The translations under genes and the position numbers were made by a program. Below the pieces are notes generated by a model. The model was not told where the DNA came from and did not search any database. It saw only the letters and a program-made list of their open reading frames with translations. Below are positions 26,352 to 33,482 of a stretch of DNA of 33,482 nucleotides, piece by piece. How positions within the stretch are numbered: position 1 is the stretch's first letter; each line of letters starts with the position of its first letter. The DNA is from an uncultured Altererythrobacter sp. Lineage in GTDB: Bacteria > Pseudomonadota > Alphaproteobacteria > Sphingomonadales > Sphingomonadaceae. The DNA is taken from assembly GCA_938009055.1 (NCBI GenBank), contig CALLIO010000281.1, forward strand, positions 1-33,482, given 5' to 3'.

Positions 26352-26792
26352 ATGGGCCGCGAACTCATTACATTCGAAGTCGCCGGACAATTGTTCGGTA
26401 TCGACATCATGGCCATCCGCGAGATTCGCGCTTGGTCGCCTGTCACCGTTCTTCCGCGCGTGCCGGATTATGTCGCAGGCGTTGTGAATTTGCGCGGGGC
26501 CGTGCTGCCGGTCATTGATTTGCCGGTTCGGCTTGGCTGGTCGCCAACAGAGGCCACACCGCGCAACCCGATAATCGTAACCGAGCACAATGGGCAATCG
26601 CGCGGCCTGATCGTTCATACGGTCAATGATATCGTCTCAATTGAAGCGGAAAGCATTCAAAAGCCCGAAGCCACAACCCAGGATGCGATCAGCGGCTTTC
26701 TTGAAGGTCTGGCGCCGCTTGGTGATGAGATGGTCATGGTAATTGATCTCGATTCTTTGATGACTGACCATGCACAGGATTTGGCCGCGTGA
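26352..26792 (+). CDS. cheW: Chemotaxis coupling protein CheW
   Basis: LITFEVAGQLFGIDIMAIREIRAW, LPRVPDYVAGVVNLRGAVLPVIDL. Confidence 0.94.
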   Translation: MGRELITFEVAGQLFGIDIMAIREIRAWSPVTVLPRVPDYVAGVVNLRGAVLPVIDLPVRLGWSPTEATPRNPIIVTEHNGQSRGLIVHTVNDIVSIEAESIQKPEATTQDAISGFLEGLAPLGDEMVMVIDLDSLMTDHAQDLAA

Positions 26793-27073
26793 CCGCAATG
26801 CTGCCCTTGCAGCCGGCCGCAACTGGCATCGCCGACGAACTCGATGCGCTTGCTGCGCAGATCGAGGATATCGGAGCAGGCCTTTGCGCAGATCCAGAAG
26901 TTGTCAGAAGCCATGCGGTGAGCTTACAGAACATCGACCTTGTTGCCCAAACGGCGAAGGGCTTGGCTCATCTGCTCAGAGCGGATTGCAAAATAGAAGC
27001 GATTTCCAGCCTTGGCCTCGAAGCCTTGCAGGAAAGGCTTTCTGTTTTCACGCCTGGGCAAGAGGAACAGTAG
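26789..27073 (+). CDS. Small (94 aa) helical protein at end of che operon, unknown function
   Basis: GTG start overlaps the cheW stop by 4 bp (alternative ATG at 26798); helical, Ala/Leu-rich. Confidence 0.7.
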   Translation: MTAMLPLQPAATGIADELDALAAQIEDIGAGLCADPEVVRSHAVSLQNIDLVAQTAKGLAHLLRADCKIEAISSLGLEALQERLSVFTPGQEEQ

Positions 27074-27088
27074 GCTGGCAGAGAGATT

Positions 27089-28288
27089 TCAGCGCGAAAT
27101 TTGAGGAATCACTTTCAAGACTTTGCTCTCAGCCCCCGGCTCCTCAGTGAGGAGATAAAGGAAGCCATCAGGACCAGTGCGCACATCGCGGAAACGCACG
27201 TCCAGCTCGCCGAACAGCTCGCGCTGCTCCCCCAGTGAGCCATCGCTGCGCATATCGACATGGCGCACATGTTTAAGCGCCAGTGCTGACAGGAAGAGAT
27301 CGCCTTCCCAATCGGGGAAAGCAGCACCTGAATATTGCGCAAAACCAGACGGAGCTATCGAAGGCGTAAAATGGACCAATGGCTGCTCTGTCCCATCAAG
27401 CGCTTCGAAGGGCGAAACACGTCCGCCTGAATAATCGAGCGCATAGGTCACGGTCGGCCAGCCGTAATTGGCACCGCGCTTTATGTCGTTGATCTCATCG
27501 CCACCCGCTGGTCCGTGTTCGTTTTCCAGCACCCGCCCATCAGCCGCCAAAATGATCCCTTGCGGATTGCGGTGCCCATAAGACCATATTTCGGGCAGCG
27601 CCCCCTCTTGCCCGACAAAGGGATTGTCGTCTGGCACAGAGCCATCAGCGTTGAGCCTGACGATCTTGCCGAAGTGATTGTCCAGCTCCTGCGCCTCCTC
27701 GCGGAAATGGAAGGCATCGCCCACGGGCATCATCAAGGTTCCATCGGGCAGAAAAACAATCCTCGCCCCATAATGGTTGCCCTGAATGCGGCTGGGGGAA
27801 GCGGCGAACAACTGCTTGCCATCGGTTAGCTTGCTATTTGCCAATGTGAAGCGAGTGAGCAAAAGCGTGTTTTCGCCATTCTCGAGCAAGCCTGTGTAGG
27901 ACACATAGACCTGCGCATTGTCCTCAAAATCGGGATGCAAAGCCACATCAAAAACGCCGGCCTGCATGCCATCGCCATAATGAGCGGGCGCAAGCTCGCC
28001 GGCATCATTGAAGTCAAAGGCGGTTTGCTTTGCCCCCTCCCGTCCGACCAGCAAAACCGCGCCCGTGCGCTGCGTTACCAGCATATTGCCATCGGGTAGA
28101 AAGGCGAGTGACCAAGGATGATCGAGCCCTTCTGCAACCGTCTCAATCGTATAATTCACCGGACTTGCCGCGACCCGCCCAGCCAGTTCGCTGGTCTTGT
28201 CCCCTGTTTGAGATGCGCCTTGATCAGAACAAGCGGCCACCAGAATGCAGGAGAGTGAAACAGCCAGAGTGATTGAGAATGTCCGCAT
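27089..28288 (-). CDS. PQQ-dependent sugar dehydrogenase family protein (soluble GDH/YliI-like), lipoprotein
   Basis: Signal plus lipobox SLSCILVAAC; LPDGNMLVTQRTGAVLLV, ALHPDF, ENEHGPAGGDEINDIKRGANYGWP. Confidence 0.88.
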   Translation of the reverse strand: MRTFSITLAVSLSCILVAACSDQGASQTGDKTSELAGRVAASPVNYTIETVAEGLDHPWSLAFLPDGNMLVTQRTGAVLLVGREGAKQTAFDFNDAGELAPAHYGDGMQAGVFDVALHPDFEDNAQVYVSYTGLLENGENTLLLTRFTLANSKLTDGKQLFAASPSRIQGNHYGARIVFLPDGTLMMPVGDAFHFREEAQELDNHFGKIVRLNADGSVPDDNPFVGQEGALPEIWSYGHRNPQGIILAADGRVLENEHGPAGGDEINDIKRGANYGWPTVTYALDYSGGRVSPFEALDGTEQPLVHFTPSIAPSGFAQYSGAAFPDWEGDLFLSALALKHVRHVDMRSDGSLGEQRELFGELDVRFRDVRTGPDGFLYLLTEEPGAESKVLKVIPQISR

Positions 28289-28415
28289 AATCCGTCCCTT
28301 TGGTTTGAAAAACCGCATCCACTATCCGGTTAGCTTGGCGGTTTGTCCACTGCGACCTTTGCGCTTGATTAGATGATCGAAGCATCTAGGCTGCCAAGTC
28401 AAGAGGGAGACACCC

Positions 28416-28847
28416 ATGCGATTTGTCCGCTGGATTGCCGCTTTGCTGCTTGCTGCAGTCGGAACATATGTGCTGGCGGTGATCGCCAATGCGCAATTTG
28501 TCATAGCTGCGCACAATGTGCCGGTCAGCTTCGACGACCGGATGAATATGACTGCATTCGATGTTTCGAATATGTGGCTGTATCTGGTGATTATTCTCAT
28601 CGCTTTGCTGATCGGGTTCCTGATTGCCTCGGCATTGAAGCGCATGTTGCCGCGCCTATCCCGCATCGCCTTTCCCATCGCAGGCGCCGCCGCCATCGGT
28701 GCCACTCTTGGGCTGATGTATTGGCAATTCCAAACCGTGCCGATCAGCGGCGCGCGTTCAGCATTGGGCTTTTTCTCTCAGGTTGTAGCAGGCGCAGCTG
28801 GAGGGTGGATTTTCGCCAAATTCACCAACAGGCGCACAGTCTCCTAA
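28416..28847 (+). CDS. Small integral membrane protein, unknown function
   Basis: Hydrophobic segments WIAALLLAAVGTYVLAVIA, LYLVIILIALLIGFLIASAL, IAGAAAIGATLGLMYW, SQVVAGAAGGWIFA. Confidence 0.7.
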   Translation: MRFVRWIAALLLAAVGTYVLAVIANAQFVIAAHNVPVSFDDRMNMTAFDVSNMWLYLVIILIALLIGFLIASALKRMLPRLSRIAFPIAGAAAIGATLGLMYWQFQTVPISGARSALGFFSQVVAGAAGGWIFAKFTNRRTVS

Positions 28848-28867
28848 CACCCTTCAATGGATCGATT

Positions 28868-30385
28868 TTAGGTCGCAGAATTGGCAACCATGTCGCGCTG
28901 AAGTGTTCGTCCAGCCAGCAGGTAATGCAAAGCTGCCCAGCCATAAATGCAGCTAAAGATGACGATCGACCACTGTAGGCCGCGCGCCTCCGCACTAGAG
29001 CAGGCCTCCATCGCACTCAGCTCCGAGCCACTGAGCAGCGCCTTCGCCTCAGCACCGAGCGAGAGCAAAGGCTTGCAACTCTCCAGCGTCAGGCCCAAAC
29101 CTTGCCCGTCGAGAAACATATCCTTCAAGACCGTCGAAAGCACACCAATGATCGGCGGGCCGAGGCCATAGCCGAGCAAATTTACGACAAACAATGTGAT
29201 CGCAACCGATGTTGCGCGCATCCGGCTGTCGACGACGCCCCCCGATACCGCATACATTGGCCCAAGATAGAAATAGTGGACCATTGCGGCGACCATCAGC
29301 GCGGGCACAGCCAGCCACAGATTTGGCATGAGAAATCCAAATGCATAGAGCGGAACAGATGCTCCCATGCCAATAGCCGGCAGCCAGGAAAGCGCGTTGG
29401 GATGTTTTTGCGACATCTTGTCCGCCAGCCAGCCGGAACTAAAGACGCCGATCGCCGCCATCAAACCCAGCACTACCCCGTAAAGCAAGGATGCCTCTTG
29501 GATAGTAAGGCCATGCGTTCGCAACAGGAATGAAGTGGTAAACTGCCCCACCCCGTATCCCACGAAAGAGGCGAGCGTGGCACCAATCACAATGTGGCGA
29601 TAGGCTGGCTTCTTGGCCAAAACGGCTAACGCCTCTTTGAAGCTTGCTTTCTCCAGACCTTGGAGCGCAGCAGGGTCGGTGTAGCCGCGCGGCGGCTCTT
29701 TCACGGTGCGCCATACGATCAGCGACAGCAGCAAGCCGGGAACGCCGCATACCACAAACGCGACCCGCCAGCCTTCAACTTGGCTCCAATCCAAATCTCC
29801 AAACAGCGAGCCGATACCGATCGCATTGACGAAAGCGCCGTATTGCGCGCCGTCTAGCCCGGCAAGTTGGCCGCCGAAGACCGAGGCAAGCATACCTCCC
29901 AGTGGCACGCCCAAAGCATAGACAGAGACCGCCGTGGCGCGGCGCGATGGGGTAAAATAATCCGCAATGAGAGATTGGGCCGGCGGCGTGCAACCAGCCT
30001 CGCCGATGCTGACCCCGATCCTGAAAAGGAGCAACATCATAAACGACATGGCAAAACCGCACAGGGCGGTGAAAAGGCTCCAAAGCGCAACGGCCAATGT
30101 GATGATGAGCACTCGATTGTAACGCTCGGCCCCGCGCGCAATTGGTATGCCGATAAAGGTGTAAAGCACGGCAAAGGCCGGTCCGCCTAGCAAGCCCATC
30201 TGCCAATCTTCGAGCCCAAAAGTCAGCTTGATCGGCTCGGTCAGAATATTGATGATCGTGCGGTCGATGAAGTTGAAAATGTAGACGACCAGAAGCGCGA
30301 TAAGCACATAAGCGCGATAACCGGGCGTTCCAAACCCTTCGGATGCAGGCGCAGCATTTGTTGGTGCATCCATGGTTGCTTCGGC
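28868..30385 (-). CDS. MFS transporter (spinster-like)
   Basis: FIDRTIINILTEPIKLTFGLEDWQMGLL, GEAGCTPPAQSLIADYFTPSRRATAVSVYALGVPLGGM; about 12 TM pattern. Confidence 0.9.
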   Translation of the reverse strand, partial: AEATMDAPTNAAPASEGFGTPGYRAYVLIALLVVYIFNFIDRTIINILTEPIKLTFGLEDWQMGLLGGPAFAVLYTFIGIPIARGAERYNRVLIITLAVALWSLFTALCGFAMSFMMLLLFRIGVSIGEAGCTPPAQSLIADYFTPSRRATAVSVYALGVPLGGMLASVFGGQLAGLDGAQYGAFVNAIGIGSLFGDLDWSQVEGWRVAFVVCGVPGLLLSLIVWRTVKEPPRGYTDPAALQGLEKASFKEALAVLAKKPAYRHIVIGATLASFVGYGVGQFTTSFLLRTHGLTIQEASLLYGVVLGLMAAIGVFSSGWLADKMSQKHPNALSWLPAIGMGASVPLYAFGFLMPNLWLAVPALMVAAMVHYFYLGPMYAVSGGVVDSRMRATSVAITLFVVNLLGYGLGPPIIGVLSTVLKDMFLDGQGLGLTLESCKPLLSLGAEAKALLSGSELSAMEACSSAEARGLQWSIVIFSCIYGWAALHYLLAGRTLQRDMVANSAT

Positions 30386-30545
30386 CATCAATTTCTCCCA
30401 GCACTTATTCCTTAATGCCACAACATGGGGTTCCAAGCCCCAGCATTGAGATGTTCTTTGTTGTTGAGGTCACCTTCTGCGCATTTGAGCCCAAGGTAAA
30501 GCCCGAAGACCTAGACTGCCTCATTGTTTCAGCCATTCGCACGGC

Positions 30546-31184
30546 CTATTCCATTTCCAGCATTCGGGTAATCGTGGCCGCGAAATGCGCCAGCGTTGAC
30601 TTGTCGTTCCACGTTGGGTGAGCGCGGCTGGTGTCATCCAGCCTTGTCTCACGCGCGCTCAGCACTCCGCCCAGATAAGACTCAAGGAAGATAAAGCGCT
30701 GGTTTTGGATCGTCCGGCTCTTTGCCGGCATCAGCGCGCGCAAATGCTTTAAGCAGCGTTGATACCCAGAATTCCACTGACCTCCCAGTGCATCATCGAA
30801 CAGGTCGCGGTGAGACAAGGTTAGCATGCGCAGGAAGCGGTTGTAAGTGTCTGTTTCGCGGTCTGCCGACAAATTGACCGACGGATAGATCAAAATATCG
30901 ACGATTTGAGAAATGCTGGTCGGATCGTCACCCTCTTCCAAAGCATCGAGTTGCGCGTTGCGGCGATCATCAATGATCTTGGCGCCATCGACGATAAGCT
31001 CGCGGATCAGCGCCTTTTTCGAACCGAAGTGATAACCGACAGCGGCGGGGTTCTTTTGGCCAGCGGCCTTGGCGATATCGCGCACAGTCACGCCGTCGAT
31101 GCCTCGATTGGCAAACAGGCGCTGAGCCTCGGCCTTGAGCCGTTCAACCGAGGGGCTTTGCGATTTTGAAGACAGTTTGCTCAT
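30546..31184 (-). CDS. TetR-family transcriptional regulator
   Basis: RLKAEAQRLFANRGIDGVTVRDIAKAAGQKNPAAVGYHFGSKKALIRELI. Internal ATG at 31184 preferred. Confidence 0.9.
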   Translation of the reverse strand: MSKLSSKSQSPSVERLKAEAQRLFANRGIDGVTVRDIAKAAGQKNPAAVGYHFGSKKALIRELIVDGAKIIDDRRNAQLDALEEGDDPTSISQIVDILIYPSVNLSADRETDTYNRFLRMLTLSHRDLFDDALGGQWNSGYQRCLKHLRALMPAKSRTIQNQRFIFLESYLGGVLSARETRLDDTSRAHPTWNDKSTLAHFAATITRMLEME

Positions 31185-31251
31185 CTCTCTTGCATATAAA
31201 CCACAAGCAATTGCGCCTTGCAATAATACAAATGATTAATACAGTTGCATT

Positions 31252-32301
31252 ATGGCGAATCATTCTGACGAAGACGCGATACCAATCGATCTGCAAGCTC
31301 TAACAGCTTGGATGGACGATATCGGCCTGGAACACGGACCACTTGCTAGCCTGCAGCTTCTAGCGGGCGGGACCCAAAATATACTCTTGCGTTTTGACCG
31401 CGGGGGCAGGGAGTTTGTGCTGCGCAGACCGCCGCTCCATCTGCGAAAAAACTCGAATGACACGATGAAGCGCGAGGCCCGCGTCTTGGAAGCGCTATCC
31501 GGCACTGTGGTGCCGCACCCTCAATTCATCGCCGGCTGCGACGATGAGGAGGTGCTTGGTGCCTGCTTTTATCTGATAGCCTCTATCGAAGGCTTCAATC
31601 CAGCCAATGGCTTGCAGCAACTGCACGCGAGCGATCCAAAGATCCGAGAGCGCATGGGATATTCCTATATCGAAGGAATGGCAGCTCTCGGAGCAGTGGA
31701 TTACAAGGCTGCGGGATTGGAAGGTTTCGGCAAGCCTGACGGTTTTCTAGAACGGCAATCGGGCCGGTGGATGAAGCAGCTCGAAAGCTACGCCGCTTTC
31801 GAGGAGTGGACCGGCTTTAGAGAGCTGCCCGATGTCGAGCGGATCGTCTCTTGGCTTGAGGATCACCTCCCCCAAGATTTCACGCCCGGTATCATCCATG
31901 GTGACTGCCATTTGGCAAACACTATGTTCGCATATGACAGCGCCGAACTGGCAGCCTTTGTCGATTGGGAACTGGCCACCATTGGCGATCCGCTGATCGA
32001 CCTTGGGTGGGTCATGGCAACTTGGGCGGATGATCACACACCTGTTGTGGGCGATATCCAGCCTTGGGATGGCTTTGCGAGCCTCGATGAACTCATAGCT
32101 CATTATGGCAAACACTCGGCGCGCAATTTGGATGCGGCCCCATGGTACGGTGTGCTCGCTTGTTTCAAATTGGGCGCAATATTGGAGGGAACCCATGCCC
32201 GCGCGAGCGCTGGCAAGGCTCCCAAAGAAACCGGCGACCGGTTGCATGCAATGACAATTTCACTGTTTGAGCGCGCGCACCGACTGATCGCGAAGAATTG
32301 A
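31252..32301 (+). CDS. Phosphotransferase family (APH/ChoK-like, acyl-CoA-dehydrogenase-associated type)
   Basis: LAGGTQNILLRFDRGGREFVLRRPP, GIIHGDCHLANTMF, FVDWELATIGDPLIDLGWV. Confidence 0.92.
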   Translation: MANHSDEDAIPIDLQALTAWMDDIGLEHGPLASLQLLAGGTQNILLRFDRGGREFVLRRPPLHLRKNSNDTMKREARVLEALSGTVVPHPQFIAGCDDEEVLGACFYLIASIEGFNPANGLQQLHASDPKIRERMGYSYIEGMAALGAVDYKAAGLEGFGKPDGFLERQSGRWMKQLESYAAFEEWTGFRELPDVERIVSWLEDHLPQDFTPGIIHGDCHLANTMFAYDSAELAAFVDWELATIGDPLIDLGWVMATWADDHTPVVGDIQPWDGFASLDELIAHYGKHSARNLDAAPWYGVLACFKLGAILEGTHARASAGKAPKETGDRLHAMTISLFERAHRLIAKN

Positions 32302-32314
32302 GAGGGAAAAACGT

Positions 32315-33049
32315 ATGAATGATTTGGACTTTTCGCAGAAACGCGTGCTGGTTGTCGGCGGCTCCAGCGGAATTGGAAACGGCATTGCACACGGCTTTCG
32401 CACTCGCGGGGCCGAAGTTCATGTGTGGGGCACGCGCGACTCCGCTGACGATTATTCCATTGAAGAAGGCTCCGATCTCAAAGGCCTGCATTATGCAAAG
32501 GTCAATGTGGCGGATTTCGACGAATTGAGCGCCTACAAACCGCCCTTTGATAACTTGGATGTGCTCGTCCAGTCGCAGGGTTTCGTCCGCTACAAGCAAG
32601 CCGAATATGCCAAGCCCGGCTGGGATGATGTGATGGATATCAACATCAACTCGGTCATGCACACGGCGACCAAATTCAAGCCTATGCTGAGCGCCGCCAA
32701 AGGCTCAATTGTGATTGTGAGTTCGGTCTCTGGCTTAAAAGCCAATATCGGCAACCCCGCCTATGCCGCCTCCAAAGCCGCTGCGATTAGCCTTACCAAA
32801 ACACTCGGCCAATCTTGGGCGCGCGATGGGATAAGGGTGAACGGGCTTGCACCGGGACTGGTTCCAACAAAACTGACAGCTGTCACTACCGAGAATGAGC
32901 AGCGCAGAGAGGCGTCTTTGCGCTCCATCCCGCTGCGCCGAATGGGCACTCCGGAAGATATGGCGGGCGCTGCCATGTTCCTTGCCTCGCCGCTTGCCTC
33001 TTATGTGCAGGGGCACACTCTAATCGCCGATGGCGGGCTCACGCTCTAA
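32315..33049 (+). CDS. Short-chain dehydrogenase/reductase (SDR)
   Basis: VLVVGGSSGIGNGIAHGF, YAASKAAAISLTKTLGQSWARDGIRVNGLAPGLV, ADGGLTL. Confidence 0.93.
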   Translation: MNDLDFSQKRVLVVGGSSGIGNGIAHGFRTRGAEVHVWGTRDSADDYSIEEGSDLKGLHYAKVNVADFDELSAYKPPFDNLDVLVQSQGFVRYKQAEYAKPGWDDVMDININSVMHTATKFKPMLSAAKGSIVIVSSVSGLKANIGNPAYAASKAAAISLTKTLGQSWARDGIRVNGLAPGLVPTKLTAVTTENEQRREASLRSIPLRRMGTPEDMAGAAMFLASPLASYVQGHTLIADGGLTL

Positions 33050-33087
33050 TTTCGCGCTTAGAAAACACAGCTTAGGACACCCAGATT

Positions 33088-33482
33088 ATGCTCTTCGAAT
33101 ATAGCGAAAAAACGCAAGGCCTGATCACCAAACTGCAGGCCTTTGTCGATGCCAATATCCTTCCCGTGGATCACGAGGTTCTTGCATGGAACCACGATCC
33201 GGCCAATCGCTGGAAGCCTTGGCCCGGCCTTGAACTGCTCAAGGAAAAAGCGAAAGCCGCTGGCCTGTGGAATCTGTTCTTGCCTGAGGAATATGGCGAA
33301 TACAGCCCCGGCCTCACGAACCTCGAATATGCGCCCTTGGCCGAGATTATGGGCCGTAATGGTTGGTGCAGCGAGGTCTTTAACTGCTCTGCGCCTGACA
33401 CGGGCAATATGGAAGTCTTCGCCAAATTCGGCACCGATGCCCAGAAACAGCAATGGCTGGAGCCGCTGCTCGCCGGCGAAAT
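33088..33482 (+). CDS. Acyl-CoA dehydrogenase, N-terminal part (3' truncated by window)
   Basis: [31 protein letters not shown]...[73 protein letters not shown], open to the window end. Confidence 0.9.
   Translation, partial: MLFEYSEKTQGLITKLQAFVDANILPVDHEVLAWNHDPANRWKPWPGLELLKEKAKAAGLWNLFLPEEYGEYSPGLTNLEYAPLAEIMGRNGWCSEVFNCSAPDTGNMEVFAKFGTDAQKQQWLEPLLAGE

Noticed and set aside
27091-27106. Small inverted repeat ATTTC-N5-GAAAT near the convergent che/PQQ gene ends
   Set aside because: Only about 5 bp stem, no T-run; not a supportable intrinsic terminator.
28373-28978. 201-aa plus-strand ORF
   Set aside because: Overlaps the better supported 143-aa membrane protein in another frame and runs into the MFS gene; cysteine/arginine-rich shadow translation.
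1-33482. tRNA/rRNA genes, CRISPR arrays, IS elements, prophage genes
   Set aside because: Nothing resembling these was seen on either strand; coding density leaves few gaps. A tRNAscan/CRISPR/IS search would be needed for certainty.

Overview
The window looks like alphaproteobacterial DNA, with a sphingomonad/Erythrobacter-like gene style. That taxonomic call is inference. It is densely coding and I saw no RNA genes, CRISPR arrays, transposases or IS elements. There are four blocks. (1) 1-609 is the 3' part of a serine hydrolase (beta-lactamase-family) gene. (2) About 610-16315 is a compact, probably co-regulated catabolic cluster in several transcription units: FAD monooxygenase, maleate-isomerase/Asp-Glu-racemase-family protein, dimethylmalate-lyase-like ICL-superfamily enzyme, IclR regulator, SDR, HapK/RedY-like small protein, an unknown 120-aa protein, three divergent NodB/PuuE-type deacetylase-family hydrolases, an isochorismatase-like amidase, LeuC/LeuD-type hydratase subunits, HMG-CoA-lyase-like enzyme, CaiB/BaiF CoA-transferase, ALDH and a two-domain VOC protein. 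Three intergenic regions of this block share a near-palindromic motif, TTTGTTCGCACAGCGATTA-like, that I propose is the IclR operator. The gene content suggests an undescribed pathway for a cyclic imide or N-heterocycle-derived substituted maleate. (3) 16330-17841 is glpD. About 17978-27073 is a chemotaxis island (mcp-STAS-cheA-cheR-cheB-cheD-cheY-cheW-unknown) with a divergent second CheB-like protein that has lost the canonical catalytic His. (4) 27089-33482 holds a PQQ-type sugar dehydrogenase lipoprotein, a small membrane protein, an MFS transporter and a TetR gene divergent from a phosphotransferase/SDR/acyl-CoA dehydrogenase operon, truncated at the window end. All family calls are by eye from translated motifs; no searches were run.
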